A stretch of 64,000 nucleotides of DNA, taken from contig NZ_JACLGO010000010.1 in the NCBI RefSeq assembly GCF_014219065.1, positions 97,065 to 161,064 of the forward strand, in the 5' to 3' direction. The notes beneath the pieces were generated by a model, which ran no database searches, was not told the DNA's origin, and was given only the letters and a program-made list of their open reading frames with translations. This stretch comes from Halopseudomonas xiamenensis (GTDB lineage Bacteria > Pseudomonadota > Gammaproteobacteria > Pseudomonadales > Pseudomonadaceae). Of this stretch, positions 52,599 through 63,006 are shown in pieces (positions within the stretch are counted from its first letter, which is position 1; the number at the start of each line of letters is the position of its first letter). The position numbers were made by a program, and so were the translations under genes.

Positions 52599-53336
52599 TC
52601 AGTTTGCCGCAGCGTCGCACAACGCCTGGGCTTCGGCCACATCCAGGGTGCCTTCGTAGATGGCCCGGCCGGTGATGGCGCCGATGATGCCGGGTGCGCG
52701 GGCGTCCAGCAGGTTCTGGATATCGCCCAGGTTGTGGATGCCGCCGGAGGCGATCACCGGGATGCTGGTAGCGTTGGCCAGGGCGGCGGTGGCTTCCACG
52801 TTGCAGCCCTGCATCATGCCGTCCTTGGCGATGTCGGTATAGACGATCGCGGAGACGCCGTCGGCCTCGAAGCGCCTGGCCAGGTCGATCACCTGCAGTT
52901 CACTGACCTCGGCCCAGCCATCGGTGGCGACGAAGCCATCCTTGGCATCCAGGCCGACGATCACCTTGCCCGGGAAGGCGCGGCAGGCCTCGCCGACGAA
53001 TTCAGGCTGCTTGACCGCCTTGGTGCCGATGATCACGTAGCTGACCCCGGCGCGCACGTAATGCTCGATGGTGTCCAGCGAACGGATGCCGCCACCGATC
53101 TGGATCGGCAGCTCCGGGTAGCGCCTGGCGATGGCGGTAACCACTTCGCCATTCACCGGCTTGCCCTCGAAGGCGCCGTTCAGGTCGACCAAGTGCAGGC
53201 GGCGGCAGCCGGCCTCGACCCATTTGGCGGCCATGGCAACCGGATCGTCGGAAAACACCGTGGCGTCGTCCATCAGGCCCTGACGCAGGCGTACACAGGC
53301 GCCGTCCTTGAGGTCGATAGCGGGGATGATCAGCAT
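52599..53336 (-). CDS. hisA: ProFAR isomerase HisA
   Basis: 245 aa from the ATG at 53336. Isomerises ProFAR to PRFAR, step four of histidine synthesis. Twin TIM-barrel signature [35 protein letters not shown] and [17 protein letters not shown]. hisH lies 52 bp upstream and hisF 20 bp downstream. Confidence 0.98.
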   Translation of the reverse strand: MLIIPAIDLKDGACVRLRQGLMDDATVFSDDPVAMAAKWVEAGCRRLHLVDLNGAFEGKPVNGEVVTAIARRYPELPIQIGGGIRSLDTIEHYVRAGVSYVIIGTKAVKQPEFVGEACRAFPGKVIVGLDAKDGFVATDGWAEVSELQVIDLARRFEADGVSAIVYTDIAKDGMMQGCNVEATAALANATSIPVIASGGIHNLGDIQNLLDARAPGIIGAITGRAIYEGTLDVAEAQALCDAAAN

Positions 53337-53388
53337 CACTGTTTCCTTCAGAAAAGGGAGCGACAGGCTCATGACCTGCCGTTCGGGT

Positions 53389-54027
53389 TTACCAGCGCCC
53401 GTCCCAGGCCAGGAAATTCTGCATCAGTTGCAGGCCATTGGTATGGCTCTTTTCCGGGTGAAACTGGGTGGCGAATATATTGTCCTGGGCCAGCGCCGCG
53501 GCAAAATCCACGCCGTAATGGCAGCGGCCGGCCATCTGCGTGGTCTTGCCCGGGCGGGCGTAGTAGCTGTGCACGAAATAGAAACGGGCATCCTGTTCGA
53601 TGCGGTGCCACAGCGGGTGGTCGATGGTCTGCTTGACCTGATTCCAGCCCATGTGCGGCACTTTCAGCCGCTGCTCCTGCTCGCGCAACTCGTCACCGAA
53701 GAACTTCACCTCGCCGGGGAACAGCCCGAGGCCCTCGACCCCGCCGTTTTCCTCGCTGCGTTCGAGCAGCATCTGCATGCCGACGCAGATGCCCAGCAGC
53801 GGCTTTTCCGTGACCAGCTGGCGTACCACCTGGTCCAGGCCGAGGCGCTGCAGCTCATGGATGCAGTCACGAATGGCGCCGACGCCGGGCAGTACCACCC
53901 GGTCGGCATCGAGAATCTGCTGCGCCTCGCTGGTGACCAGCACCTGGCGCGCACCAGCGTGTTCCAGCGCCTTGGCAACCGAGTGCAGGTTGCCCATGCC
54001 GTAATCGATGACGGCGACTGAGCCCAT
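53389..54027 (-). CDS. hisH: Imidazole glycerol phosphate synthase subunit HisH
   Basis: 212 aa. The glutamine amidotransferase half: catalytic triad in [19 protein letters not shown] (Cys) and [15 protein letters not shown] (His, Glu), with [16 protein letters not shown] at the N-terminus. Its ATG directly follows the hisB stop (TAAATG). Confidence 0.98.
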   Translation of the reverse strand: MGSVAVIDYGMGNLHSVAKALEHAGARQVLVTSEAQQILDADRVVLPGVGAIRDCIHELQRLGLDQVVRQLVTEKPLLGICVGMQMLLERSEENGGVEGLGLFPGEVKFFGDELREQEQRLKVPHMGWNQVKQTIDHPLWHRIEQDARFYFVHSYYARPGKTTQMAGRCHYGVDFAAALAQDNIFATQFHPEKSHTNGLQLMQNFLAWDGRW

Positions 54028-54621
54028 TTACAGCGAACCCTTGGTCGAGGGGATACGGTCGCCCATGCGCGGGTCGATCTCCACAGCCATGCGCAGGGCG
54101 CGCCCGAAGGCCTTGAACACCGTCTCGATCTGGTGGTGGGTGTTGATGCCACGCAGGTTGTCGATGTGCAGGGTGACCAGCGCGTGGTTGACGAAGCCCT
54201 GGAAGAACTCCTGGAACAGGTCGACGTCGAAACGGCCCACTACCGCGCGGGTGTAGGGCACGTGCATCTGCAGGCCGGGACGACCGGAGAAGTCCAGCGC
54301 CACGCGCGACAGCGCCTCGTCCATCGGTACGTAGGAATGCCCGTAGCGGCGCAGACCCTTCTTGTCGCCGACCGCCTTGGCGAAGGCCTGGCCGAGGGTG
54401 ATGCCGACGTCTTCCACGGTGTGGTGATCGTCGATGTGCAGGTCGCCACGGCACTCGATGTGCATGTCGATCAGGCCGTGCCGGGCAACCTGGTCCAGCA
54501 TGTGCTCGAGGAAGGGAACGCCGATATCGAAGTGGGCCTGGCCGGTACCGTCCAGGTTGATCTCCACTTTGATCTGCGTTTCCGAGGTGTTGCGCTCGAC
54601 ACTCGCCTTGCGCTGCTCCAT
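54028..54621 (-). CDS. hisB: Imidazoleglycerol-phosphate dehydratase
   Basis: 197 aa from the ATG at 54621; the monofunctional form (no phosphatase domain). Removes water from imidazole glycerol phosphate. Mn-binding His pairs are seen in [19 protein letters not shown] (partial) and [13 protein letters not shown]; also [10 protein letters not shown]. First gene of the his cluster, divergent from the AsmA-like gene. Confidence 0.98.
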   Translation of the reverse strand: MEQRKASVERNTSETQIKVEINLDGTGQAHFDIGVPFLEHMLDQVARHGLIDMHIECRGDLHIDDHHTVEDVGITLGQAFAKAVGDKKGLRRYGHSYVPMDEALSRVALDFSGRPGLQMHVPYTRAVVGRFDVDLFQEFFQGFVNHALVTLHIDNLRGINTHHQIETVFKAFGRALRMAVEIDPRMGDRIPSTKGSL

Positions 54622-54782
54622 GGCAATTCTCCACAGTATTTCATTCAAGGGCGGGCATTATACGCGTACGCCATGGGGTGGGGCTATAGAAACGGCTGCT
54701 TTGGCGACGGTTGAAGAGGTGGCAAGGCTGCCGTACAAGCTTTACTCTGAACGCATTCTGACGTCTGTCATGGGGAGCAGTC

Positions 54783-56966
54783 ATGAAAAAACTAGCCAAG
54801 ATCCTCGGCCTGGTAGTGCTGGCCGTGGTCGTCCTGGGTATCGGGGTGCTGTTCTTCCTGACCCGCATGTTCGACCCGAACGACTACAAGGAGCAGATCC
54901 AGCAGGCCGCCCGGGACCAGGGCAATGTCGAACTGACCCTGGGCGGGGATATCGGCTGGTCGCTGTTTCCCTGGCTGGGTATCGAACTCAAGCAGGTAGG
55001 GCTGGCCCCGGTCGAGCACCCGGAGCAGCTGCTGGCCGAGGTCGGCAGCCTGGGGCTGGGAGTGGAAGTGTTGCCGCTGTTGCGCAAGCAGTTGCGCATG
55101 AGCGATGTGATCGTCGATGACATCCGGCTGAACCTGGAGGTCGATGAGAACGGCGTGGCCAACTGGTCGACCATCGGCCCGCAGGGCGAGGCGCAGGCTG
55201 CCGGCGACACCGAGGACGCGGCGCGCGCCGAGGCCGAGGCCGAGGCGCAGCAGCATGGCCGGCTGGATGTGGCGGTGCAGAGCGTGCGTATCACCAATGC
55301 GCGGATCGAATATACCGACCGGCGCACGGCCCAGCATTTGCTGCTCGAGGACGTCAACCTGAGCACCGGCGCGCTGCTGGAGAACCAGCCGTTCGATGTG
55401 TCCTTCCTCGGCCTGCTGGTCACCGGCCAGCCAGCCATGCGCGTGCGCATCGACCTGAATACCGTGGCCAACTTCGACCTGGACAAGGAGCTGTACCGGC
55501 TGGATGGCTTCGACCTCAAGCTCGACGCCAGCGGCGACCCCTTCAACGGCCGTGCCGTGGGCATGCGCCTGCAGGGCGACAGCGTGATCGATCTGCAGCA
55601 GCAACTGGCCGAATTGAAGCAACTGCGCCTGTCGCTGGCCGACCTGCGGGCCACCGGCGAGCTGAGCGCCAGCCAGCTGGACAGCGACCTGCAACTGGCC
55701 GGCAATATCAATGTCGCCGAGTTCGATGCCAGGGCGCTGCTGCATGCGCTGGGCCAGGAGCTGCCGGCCATGGCGCGGGCCAACGCCCTGAGCAAGGTGG
55801 CGCTGAGCGCCAGCCTGGACGGCGGCAGCAACAGCCTGATGTTGCGCAACATGACACTGCTAGTCGATGGTACCGAGCTGAGTGGCAGCATGGGCCTGGC
55901 GGATATCGAGCGCCAGGCGCTGCGCTTCGAGTTGCGCGGCAACAGCCTGAATATCGACCATTACCTGCCGCCTGCGGAGGACAAGCCGGCGACGGCGGCG
56001 TCGCAGGGGGGCAGCAGCTCGCAGACCGCACCGGAACCCTGGAGCAACGAACCGGTCCTGCCGCTGGAGACCCTGGCCGGACTGAACGTGAACGGTAGCC
56101 TGGACCTGCAGCAGGTGCAATTGACCGGCCAGAGCATCGCGCCGTTCAAGATGGCGCTGGAGGCGGCCAATGGCGACCTGCGTCTGAAGCAGTTCGAGGG
56201 TGGGGTGTTCGGCGGGCAGTTCGCCGCCACGGCTGCCATCAACGCCAGCCGCTCGCCGGCGGCCCTGAGCCTGAATGGCAAGCTCAGCGGCATGGACTCG
56301 CTGGCATTGCAGCGCGCCTATGAGATGCCGGAACAGTTCCGTGGCCGGCTGAACCTGGACACGGACCTCAAGACCCAGGGCAACAGCCAGCGCCAGTGGA
56401 TCAACGGCCTCAATGGCAACCTGCGTTTCGATGTCGCCGACGGCGCGCTGCTGGGAGTGAACCTGGAACAGCAGCTGTGCCAGGCCATCGCCCTGGCCAA
56501 CCGCGAAGCGCTGAGCGCCCCGCACGGCTCGGAAAACACGCCTTTCAACAAACTCGGCGGCAGCTTCGCCATCGTCAATGGCAACGTCAACAATCGCGAT
56601 CTGATCGCTGCCCTGCCGGGTATCGCGGCCAAGGGCAACGGCGACATCAACCTGCCCGAGCAGCGCCTGGACTACCGTATCGGGCTGTTGCTCGAGGGTG
56701 ACAAGAGCGACATGCCCGATCCGGCCTGTCGGGTGAACCAGCGCTATGTCGGCATCGAATGGCCGATTCGCTGCGAAGGCTACCTGCACAATGCCGCCAA
56801 GAGCTGCGGCGTCGATACCCAGGGCGTGACGCGCATTGCCGGTCAGCTGCTGCGCAACGAGGCCGAGCGCAAGATCGAGGACAAGGTCGGCGAGAAGCTG
56901 GAAGAGAAGCTCGGCGATCAGGCGCCGGCGGTACGCGATGCGATCAGAGGACTGTTCAACCGGTGA
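54783..56966 (+). CDS. AsmA family envelope protein
   Basis: 727 aa. One N-terminal transmembrane helix ([19 protein letters not shown]) followed by a large periplasmic AsmA domain: [20 protein letters not shown] (20 residues) near the N-terminus and the typical C-terminal segment [20 protein letters not shown]. AsmA-like proteins are thought to move lipids between membranes or assist outer-membrane assembly. mutY overlaps its stop by GTGA coupling. Confidence 0.93.
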   Translation: MKKLAKILGLVVLAVVVLGIGVLFFLTRMFDPNDYKEQIQQAARDQGNVELTLGGDIGWSLFPWLGIELKQVGLAPVEHPEQLLAEVGSLGLGVEVLPLLRKQLRMSDVIVDDIRLNLEVDENGVANWSTIGPQGEAQAAGDTEDAARAEAEAEAQQHGRLDVAVQSVRITNARIEYTDRRTAQHLLLEDVNLSTGALLENQPFDVSFLGLLVTGQPAMRVRIDLNTVANFDLDKELYRLDGFDLKLDASGDPFNGRAVGMRLQGDSVIDLQQQLAELKQLRLSLADLRATGELSASQLDSDLQLAGNINVAEFDARALLHALGQELPAMARANALSKVALSASLDGGSNSLMLRNMTLLVDGTELSGSMGLADIERQALRFELRGNSLNIDHYLPPAEDKPATAASQGGSSSQTAPEPWSNEPVLPLETLAGLNVNGSLDLQQVQLTGQSIAPFKMALEAANGDLRLKQFEGGVFGGQFAATAAINASRSPAALSLNGKLSGMDSLALQRAYEMPEQFRGRLNLDTDLKTQGNSQRQWINGLNGNLRFDVADGALLGVNLEQQLCQAIALANREALSAPHGSENTPFNKLGGSFAIVNGNVNNRDLIAALPGIAAKGNGDINLPEQRLDYRIGLLLEGDKSDMPDPACRVNQRYVGIEWPIRCEGYLHNAAKSCGVDTQGVTRIAGQLLRNEAERKIEDKVGEKLEEKLGDQAPAVRDAIRGLFNR

Positions 56967-58018
56967 GCGAGCAATTTTCCGAGGCCGTACTGGCCTGGTA
57001 CGACCAGTTCGGTCGCAAGGACCTGCCCTGGCAGCAGGACATGAATCCCTACCGCGTCTGGGTATCGGAGATCATGTTGCAGCAGACCCAGGTGGCGACC
57101 GTGATCCCCTATTTCCAGCGCTTCATGCAGGTGCTGCCGGACGTGCACGCGCTGGCGGCGGCGGAGCCGGACGAGGTGTTGCACCTGTGGACCGGGCTGG
57201 GCTACTACAGCCGTGCGCGCAACCTGCACAAGACCGCGCAGATCGTCGTCGAGCAGCATGCCGGGGAATTCCCCGCCAGTGTCGAGGGGCTGGAGGCGCT
57301 GCCGGGTATCGGCCGCTCCACCGCCGGCGCCATCGCCAGCCTGAGCATGGGTCTGCGCGCGGCGATCCTGGATGGCAACGTCAAGCGGGTGCTGGCGCGT
57401 TACCACGCGGTCGAGGGCTGGCCCGGCGAGAAGGCAGTGCATGACCGGCTGTGGCGCATCGCCGAGCGCTACACGCCGCAGCAACGCTTCAATCACTACA
57501 CCCAGGCGATGATGGACCTGGGCGCCACCCTGTGTACCCGCAGCAAGCCATCCTGCCTGCTGTGCCCGGTGCGTACCGGTTGCCAGGGGCGCATGTTGGG
57601 CCAGCCCACGCTCTACCCCAACTCCAAGCCGCGCAAGGCGTTGCCGGTGCGCCAGTGCGTGATGCCATTGCTGGTCAACCCGCAGGGTGATATCTGGCTG
57701 CAGCGGCGTCCGGACAGCGGCCTGTGGGGCGGGCTCTGGTGCCCGCCGCAGCTGGATGACCAGGCTGCGCTGGATACACTGTTGCAGCACCTGGGCTGGC
57801 AGGTGCATGAGCGACAGGAGCTGGAGCCTCTACGCCACACTTTCAGTCACTTCCATCTGGATATCCAGCCGCTGCTGGTGCGGGTACTGCCGACCCCGGG
57901 CGTGGCCGAAGCCGGGCAGGTCTGGTATAACCTGCGCCAACCTTCCCGCCTGGGGCTGGCCGCACCGGTCAGCAAGTTGCTCAAGCGGGCAGAACGAATC
58001 CTGGACCCGGTTGCCTGA
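56963..58018 (+). CDS. mutY: A/G-specific adenine DNA glycosylase MutY
   Basis: 351 aa, GTG start overlapping the AsmA-like stop by 4 bp. Removes adenine mispaired with 8-oxoguanine. Helix-hairpin-helix [14 protein letters not shown] with the catalytic Asp in [13 protein letters not shown], catalytic Glu in [13 protein letters not shown], the iron-sulfur loop [17 protein letters not shown] and a C-terminal NUDIX-like recognition domain (about 225-350). yggX, also protective against oxidative damage, is 12 bp downstream. Confidence 0.98.
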   Translation: MSEQFSEAVLAWYDQFGRKDLPWQQDMNPYRVWVSEIMLQQTQVATVIPYFQRFMQVLPDVHALAAAEPDEVLHLWTGLGYYSRARNLHKTAQIVVEQHAGEFPASVEGLEALPGIGRSTAGAIASLSMGLRAAILDGNVKRVLARYHAVEGWPGEKAVHDRLWRIAERYTPQQRFNHYTQAMMDLGATLCTRSKPSCLLCPVRTGCQGRMLGQPTLYPNSKPRKALPVRQCVMPLLVNPQGDIWLQRRPDSGLWGGLWCPPQLDDQAALDTLLQHLGWQVHERQELEPLRHTFSHFHLDIQPLLVRVLPTPGVAEAGQVWYNLRQPSRLGLAAPVSKLLKRAERILDPVA

Positions 58019-58030
58019 GAGGAGATACCC

Positions 58031-58303
58031 ATGTCGCGCACGGTGATATGCCGCAAGTACAAGCAGGAATTGCCCGGCCTCGATCGCCCGCCTTACCCCG
58101 GCCCCAAGGGCGAGGCGATCTACAATGACGTCTCGAAGAAGGCCTGGGAGGAGTGGCAGGCGCACCAGACCATGCTGATCAATGAGCGGCGCCTGAACAT
58201 GATGGATGCCGAGGATCGCAAGTTCATCCAGCAGGAGATGGACAAGTTCCTGGCCGGCGAGGACTACGCCCAGGCCGAGGGCTATGTGCCGCCGGAATCC
58301 TGA
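58031..58303 (+). CDS. yggX: Fe(2+)-trafficking protein YggX
   Basis: 90 aa, family length. Begins [18 protein letters not shown] and contains [20 protein letters not shown] and [14 protein letters not shown]. It helps protect iron-sulfur clusters from oxidation. It forms an operon with mutY. Confidence 0.98.
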   Translation: MSRTVICRKYKQELPGLDRPPYPGPKGEAIYNDVSKKAWEEWQAHQTMLINERRLNMMDAEDRKFIQQEMDKFLAGEDYAQAEGYVPPES

Positions 58304-58360
58304 TTTTTCGGGCGCAGAGCCTAAGCGGCTGAAAAAAGTGAAAATATCTGCGACCGATGC

Positions 58361-58389
58361 TTGACATGCACGGCCCCGAATCGTTTAAT
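58361..58389 (+). promoter_or_regulatory. Promoter of tRNA-Phe
   Basis: TTGACA at 58361-58366, a 17-bp spacer, and TTTAAT at 58384-58389, followed by a GC-rich discriminator; 11 bp ahead of the mature tRNA. Confidence 0.75.
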
Positions 58390-58400
58390 AGCGCCCCGTT

Positions 58401-58476
58401 GCCCAGGTAGCTCAGTCGGTAGAGCAGGGGATTGAAAATCCCCGTGTCGGCGGTTCGATTCCGTCCCTGGGCACCA
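58401..58476 (+). tRNA. tRNA-Phe (GAA)
   Basis: 76 nt with encoded CCA. Acceptor GCCCAGG/CCTGGGC, D-arm GCTC..GAGC, anticodon stem GGGGA/TCCCC with loop TTGAAAA (anticodon GAA), and T-arm with TTCGATT. All arms pair, with one G-T in the T stem. Confidence 0.98.
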
Positions 58477-58485
58477 TTATTCCAA

Positions 58486-58516
58486 GCCCGCTGGCTTCCA
58501 CCAGCGGGCTTTTTTA
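58486..58516 (+). terminator. Rho-independent terminator after tRNA-Phe
   Basis: GCCCGCTGG (58486-58494) and CCAGCGGGC (58501-58509) form a 9-bp stem followed by a run of T (58510-58515). Confidence 0.92.
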
Positions 58517-58753
58517 TTGGTCTGTCGCCAGTGACCGTGCAGTCAGCGTGGTGTGGCGCGCCCTGCCGCGCATGCCTCGTCAGGCGGGGCGGTGACTTTG
58601 GTCGGGCCGGCACAACGGATTCTTGGTCGAACCCAGCGGCTGTGCTAGCTTTGCCGCATGACAGCAATGCTGCGGATGAAATTGGCGACGGGCCCGGCTC
58701 CTGCGTCCGGCTCGACTGGCCGGTGCCGCTGCACCAAAACGGAATAACGACAC

Positions 58754-59536
58754 GTGACACCCCCTGCTCTCGAAGTGCGTAACCTGCACAAGCGCTATGG
58801 AGACCTTGAGGTACTCAAGGGTGTGGATCTGGTTGCCCGCGACGGCGACGTGATCTCCATTCTCGGCTCCTCCGGCTCCGGTAAAAGTACCCTGCTGCGT
58901 TGCATCAACCTGCTGGAAAACCCGCACGCCGGCCAGATCCTGGTCGCTGGCGAGGAAATCAAGCTCAAGCCGGGCCGCGATGGCGCGCTGGTGGCGGCCG
59001 ACAATGCGCAGATCAACCGTCTGCGTGCCCGGGTCGGATTCGTCTTCCAGAATTTCAACCTGTGGCCGCACATGAGCATCCTCGACAACATCATCGAGGC
59101 ACCACGCCGGGTACTGGGCCATTCCAAGGTCGATGCCATCGCCGCCGCCGAGGTCTTCCTGGAGAAAGTCGGCATCGCCGACAAGCGCCACGCCTTCCCG
59201 GCGCAGCTGTCCGGCGGCCAGCAGCAGCGCGCGGCCATCGCCCGCACCCTGGCGATGCAACCGCAGGTCATCCTGTTCGACGAGCCGACGTCGGCGCTGG
59301 ACCCGGAAATGGTGCATGAGGTGCTGATGGTAATCCGGGCGCTGGCTGACGAAGGACGTACTATGCTGTTGGTTACCCATGAAATGGGCTTCGCCCGTCA
59401 GGTGTCCAGTCAGGTAGTGTTTCTGCACAAGGGACAGGTAGAAGAAATCGGCACGCCGGAGCAGGTCTTCGATGACCCGCGTTCCGAGCGTTGCAGACAG
59501 TTCATGTCCAGCCACAAGAAGGAGCAGTATCGATGA
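58754..59536 (+). CDS. Polar/basic amino acid ABC transporter ATP-binding protein
   Basis: 260 aa, GTG start with GGAAT upstream. ATPase of the HisP/AotP group: GSSGSGKSTLLRCINLLE (Walker A), LSGGQQQRAAIARTLAMQP, VILFDEPTSALDPEMV. The insert after strand 2 (GEEIKLKPGRDGALVAADN) is typical of transporters for arginine, ornithine, lysine or histidine. Overlaps the binding-protein gene by 4 bp. In the chromosome of P. aeruginosa a paralogous cluster to aotJQMP sits beside tRNA-Phe in the same way. Confidence 0.93.
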   Translation: MTPPALEVRNLHKRYGDLEVLKGVDLVARDGDVISILGSSGSGKSTLLRCINLLENPHAGQILVAGEEIKLKPGRDGALVAADNAQINRLRARVGFVFQNFNLWPHMSILDNIIEAPRRVLGHSKVDAIAAAEVFLEKVGIADKRHAFPAQLSGGQQQRAAIARTLAMQPQVILFDEPTSALDPEMVHEVLMVIRALADEGRTMLLVTHEMGFARQVSSQVVFLHKGQVEEIGTPEQVFDDPRSERCRQFMSSHKKEQYR

Positions 59537-60285
59537 AAAGCTACAAGGCAGTTCTCCTGGCGGCAGTGGCCGCCGTCTTCCTCGGCGGTCAGGCAGTGGC
59601 AGCGGAAAAGCTGCGCATCGGCACCGAGGGCGCCTATCCGCCCTTCAACGAAATCGACAACACCGGCAAGGCGATAGGGTTCGACCTGGATATTGCCCAC
59701 GCCCTGTGCGAGAAAATGGGTGCCGAGTGCAGCGTGGTCACCTCCGACTGGGACGGCATCATCCCGGCCCTGAACACCCGTCGCTTCGACTTCCTGGTCG
59801 CCTCCATGTCGATCACCGAGGAGCGCAAGCGCGCGGTCGATTTCACCGATCCCTACTACACCAACAAGCTGCAGTTCGTCGCGCCGAAGAGCAGCGACTT
59901 CACTGTCGACAAGGACTACCTCAAGGGCAAGACCATCGGTGCCCAGCGGGCAACCATCGCCGGTCAGTGGCTGGAGGAGGACTTCGGTGACGTGGTGAAG
60001 ATCCGCCTGTACGACACCCAGGAGAATGCCTATCTGGACATGGCCTCCGGTCGTATCGATGGTGTACTGGCTGATGTGTTCGTGCAGTACGAGTGGCTGC
60101 AGAGCGAGGCCGGCGCCAACTTCGAGTTCAAGGGGGACCCGGTGTTCGACGACGACAAGATCGGCATCGCGGTACGCAAGGGTGATCCACTGCGCGAGCG
60201 GTTGAACGAGGCGCTGCAGGCCATCATCGACGATGGCACCTACGAGAAGATCAACGCCAAATACTTCCCCTTCAGCATTTACTGA
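59533..60285 (+). CDS. Periplasmic amino acid-binding protein of ABC transporter
   Basis: 250 aa with a cleavable signal peptide ending AVAA-EKLRIG. Belongs to the lysine/arginine/ornithine/histidine binding family (SBP_bac_3): IGTEGAYPPFNEIDNTG, VVTSDWDGIIPALNTRRFD, ASMSITEERKRAVDFTDPYY. Its start overlaps the ATPase stop; a strong hairpin follows before the permease genes. Confidence 0.94.
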   Translation: MKSYKAVLLAAVAAVFLGGQAVAAEKLRIGTEGAYPPFNEIDNTGKAIGFDLDIAHALCEKMGAECSVVTSDWDGIIPALNTRRFDFLVASMSITEERKRAVDFTDPYYTNKLQFVAPKSSDFTVDKDYLKGKTIGAQRATIAGQWLEEDFGDVVKIRLYDTQENAYLDMASGRIDGVLADVFVQYEWLQSEAGANFEFKGDPVFDDDKIGIAVRKGDPLRERLNEALQAIIDDGTYEKINAKYFPFSIY

Positions 60286-60291
60286 TGGCCG

Positions 60292-60313
60292 ACCGGGCCC
60301 TGCGGGGCCCGGT
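60292..60313 (+). terminator. Intra-operon hairpin after the binding-protein gene
   Basis: ACCGGGCCC and GGGCCCGGT form a 9-bp GC-rich stem with loop TGCG, followed by TTC. Such partial terminators or RNA-stabilising stems let the binding protein be made in excess over the permeases. Confidence 0.7.
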
Positions 60314-60339
60314 TTCGCTGTTCAACAGACCTGACGCTC

Positions 60340-61032
60340 ATGCTCGATTTGCACGGATTCGGTCCAGCCCTGCTTGAAGGGACCTGGATGACCATACGTT
60401 TGTCCCTGGCCTCGGTGGCCCTGGGGCTGCTGCTGGGCCTGCTCGGCGCCAGCGCCAAGATTTCCACGAGTGCCCCCCTGCGCGGCGTGGGTGGCTTCTA
60501 CACCTCGGTGGTGCGCGGTGTGCCCGAAACCCTCTGGGTGCTGATGGCCTACTACGGCACCACCTCGATGATGAACTGGCTCGGCAGCCACTTCGGCAAT
60601 CCCTACCTGACCCTCAGCCCCTTCGCCGCCGGCACCATCGCCCTGGGCCTGTGCTTCGGCGCCTACGCCACCGAGGTATTCCGTGGTGCGCTGCTGTCGC
60701 TGTCACCGGGGCAGCGCGAGGCTGGCCTGGCGTTGGGCATGTCGCGCCTGCGCATCTTCTGGCGCATCACCCTGCCGCAATTGTGGCGTGTGGCCCTGCC
60801 GGGGCTGGGTAACCTGTACCTGATCATGCTCAAGGACACCGCGCTGGTATCGCTGATCTCGCTGGAGGAAGTCATGCGCAAGGCGCAGGTGGCGGCCAAT
60901 GCGACCAAGGAGCCGTTCACCTTCTACTTCATGGCGGCGCTGATCTACCTGGGCCTGACCGTGATCATCATGGGAGCGCTGCACTGGTTCGAGTATCGCG
61001 CCAACCGGGGCTATACGAGGACTGAACTGTGA
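60340..61032 (+). CDS. Amino acid ABC transporter permease 1 (HisQ/AotQ type)
   Basis: 230 aa with five transmembrane helices. HisMQ-family inner-membrane permease: VVRGVPETLWVLMAYYG, and the EAA loop REAGLALGMSRLRIFWRI that contacts the ATPase. Overlaps the second permease gene by 4 bp (GTGA). Confidence 0.94.
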   Translation: MLDLHGFGPALLEGTWMTIRLSLASVALGLLLGLLGASAKISTSAPLRGVGGFYTSVVRGVPETLWVLMAYYGTTSMMNWLGSHFGNPYLTLSPFAAGTIALGLCFGAYATEVFRGALLSLSPGQREAGLALGMSRLRIFWRITLPQLWRVALPGLGNLYLIMLKDTALVSLISLEEVMRKAQVAANATKEPFTFYFMAALIYLGLTVIIMGALHWFEYRANRGYTRTEL

Positions 61033-61730
61033 CCTGGGCCGAACGCTGGGAAATGATCGTACGCTGGGCGCCGATGCTGTGGGACGGCACCCTGGTGACC
61101 TTGCAACTGGTCGGCATCGCCGTGGTGGTCGGCTTGTTCTTCGCCATTCCGCTGGGCCTGGGGCGGGCGTCCCGGCACTGGTATATCCGCGCATTGCCGT
61201 ACAGCTACATCTTCTTCTTCCGCGGCACGCCGCTGCTGCTGCAGTTGTTCCTGGTGTACTACGGGCTGTCGCAATTCCAGGTGGTACGCGACAGCGCGCT
61301 CTGGCCCTACCTGCGCGAACCCTACTGGTGCGCGCTGATCACCATGACCCTGCACACCGCAGCCTACATCGCCGAGATCCTGCGCGGGGCGATCCAGGCG
61401 GTGCCGCCGGGCGAGGTGGAAGCGGCCCGGGCGCTGGGCATGTCCCGGCGCCAGGCGTTGTGGCACATCATCCTGCCGCGTGCCGTGCGCATCGGCATGC
61501 CAGCCTACGGCAACGAGGTCATCCTCATGCTCAAGGCCAGCGCCGTGGTCTACACCGTCACTCTGCTCGACATCATGGGCGTGGTGCGTACCCTGAACGC
61601 GCGTACCTACCAGTACGAGATGTTCTTCCTCATCGCCGGCCTGATCTACCTGGTCATCACTCTGGTGTTCACCCAGTTGTTCAAGCTGGTCGAGCGCTGG
61701 TTGAAAGTGGATGCCAGTCGCAACCGCTGA
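61029..61730 (+). CDS. Amino acid ABC transporter permease 2 (HisM/AotM type)
   Basis: 233 aa, GTG start. Partner permease: FFFRGTPLLLQLFLVYYG and EAA loop GEVEAARALGMSRRQALW. Its last 20 bases overlap the start of the methyltransferase gene. Confidence 0.94.
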   Translation: MTWAERWEMIVRWAPMLWDGTLVTLQLVGIAVVVGLFFAIPLGLGRASRHWYIRALPYSYIFFFRGTPLLLQLFLVYYGLSQFQVVRDSALWPYLREPYWCALITMTLHTAAYIAEILRGAIQAVPPGEVEAARALGMSRRQALWHIILPRAVRIGMPAYGNEVILMLKASAVVYTVTLLDIMGVVRTLNARTYQYEMFFLIAGLIYLVITLVFTQLFKLVERWLKVDASRNR

Positions 61731-63006
61731 GGCGGGCACCGATTACGCTGCCCGTTTCGCCCAGCTCGACGCCTGGCTCGACGAGCACCAGGCGCTGTGG
61801 CGGGCCAAGCCCTTCACCAGCCCGCAGCTGCCCTGGGAAGCCGACTGGCCCGAGCTGGCCGCCTGGCTGCGCAGCCGCACCCTGGAGCAGGCCGAGGCGG
61901 CGCACAACCAGCCCCATGTGCTCGATGCACCCGAGCCCTTCGCCAGCCTGGCACGCCGCGCAATCGAGCTGAGCCGGCTGCCGCAGTGGCATCTTTCTGC
62001 CGAGTCTCTTACCGGGTTGTCGAGCCCCCGCTCGACGACGGGCGACCATAACAGGCTGCCTGAGCTGCTGACCCGCCACATCCCCGGTCGCAAGTGGCAA
62101 CAGATCAGCCATTTCGCCGCCTGTGTGCACCAGCAATGGCAGCAGCCCACCCGGCACTGGCTGGACTGGTGCGCCGGCAAGGGCCACCTGGGCCGGCTGC
62201 TGGCCTGGCAGGGCGGCCAGCAGCTGACCTGCCTGGAGCGTGACCCGGAGCTGAACCGGCAGGGCGCCGAACTGGGGCTGCAACTGGGGATAACCAGTCA
62301 GCACCTGGATGCCGACGTGCTGCAGGAGTCGTCCTGGCGATATCTGCGGCCGGAGCATGGCGTGGTGGCCCTGCATGCCTGTGGACAGCTGCACATGACC
62401 TTATTGCAGCAAGCCGCCGCCCAGGGCTGCAGCCACCTGGCACTGTCGCCCTGTTGCTACAACCGCATCGACCACCCCGACTACCAGCCGCTATCGGCCA
62501 CAGCCCGCGCTGGCCGGCTGCGCCTGAGCCGCGACGACCTCGGTCTGCCACTGCAGGAAAGCATCACCGCCGGCCAGCGCGTGCGCCGGCTGCGCGACCA
62601 GTCCATGGCCTGGCGGCTGGCCTTCGACCTGTGGCAGCGGCAGGCCCGGGGTGTCGACAGCTACCTGCCTACACCGCCCCGGCCGGAAAGTGCATTGAAT
62701 GCCGGTATCGCCGCATTCTGCCGCGATCTGGCCGCCCATCATCAACTGCAGTTAGCCGAGCCGGATAGCTGGCAGGAGCTTGAGCAGCAGGGCTGGCAAC
62801 GCCTGGCGCAGGTACGCAACCTGGAACTGCTGCGCGGCCTGTTCCGCCGTCCACTGGAAATCTGGCTGTTGCTGGATCGGGCCTTGTTCCTGCAAGAGTC
62901 AGGCTATCAGGTAAGGCTGGGCGAGTTCTGCGAGCACCAGCTTACCCCGCGCAACCTGCTGCTGATCGCGGAAAAGCCCGATACACAGATCACACCCACC
63001 CTGTGA
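61711..63006 (+). CDS. SAM-dependent methyltransferase-like protein (GSTCD-like)
   Basis: 431 aa. The ATG at 61711 lies within the end of the permease gene. The middle has a Rossmann-type methyltransferase: WLDWCAGKGHLGRLLAWQGG (20 residues), LTCLERDPELNRQG, VVALHACGQLHMTLL and the SPCCYN motif. These match the family with an N-terminal helical domain. A REP-like palindrome (62019-62036) is carried in frame around residues 103-109, in a loop. The target is unknown. Its stop lies at the start of the first DnaA-box block. Confidence 0.88.
   Translation: MPVATAEAGTDYAARFAQLDAWLDEHQALWRAKPFTSPQLPWEADWPELAAWLRSRTLEQAEAAHNQPHVLDAPEPFASLARRAIELSRLPQWHLSAESLTGLSSPRSTTGDHNRLPELLTRHIPGRKWQQISHFAACVHQQWQQPTRHWLDWCAGKGHLGRLLAWQGGQQLTCLERDPELNRQGAELGLQLGITSQHLDADVLQESSWRYLRPEHGVVALHACGQLHMTLLQQAAAQGCSHLALSPCCYNRIDHPDYQPLSATARAGRLRLSRDDLGLPLQESITAGQRVRRLRDQSMAWRLAFDLWQRQARGVDSYLPTPPRPESALNAGIAAFCRDLAAHHQLQLAEPDSWQELEQQGWQRLAQVRNLELLRGLFRRPLEIWLLLDRALFLQESGYQVRLGEFCEHQLTPRNLLLIAEKPDTQITPTL
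62019..62036. repeat. REP-like short palindrome, copy 2, inside a gene
   Basis: GTCGAGC-CCCC-GCTCGAC followed by GAC, the same arms as at 43101-43118. It is translated in frame (LSSPRST) within the methyltransferase. Confidence 0.6.

Noticed and set aside
58224..58760. 178-codon frame antisense to tRNA-Phe
   Set aside because: Typical false ORF on the complement of a tRNA gene; overlaps tRNA, terminator and yggX.
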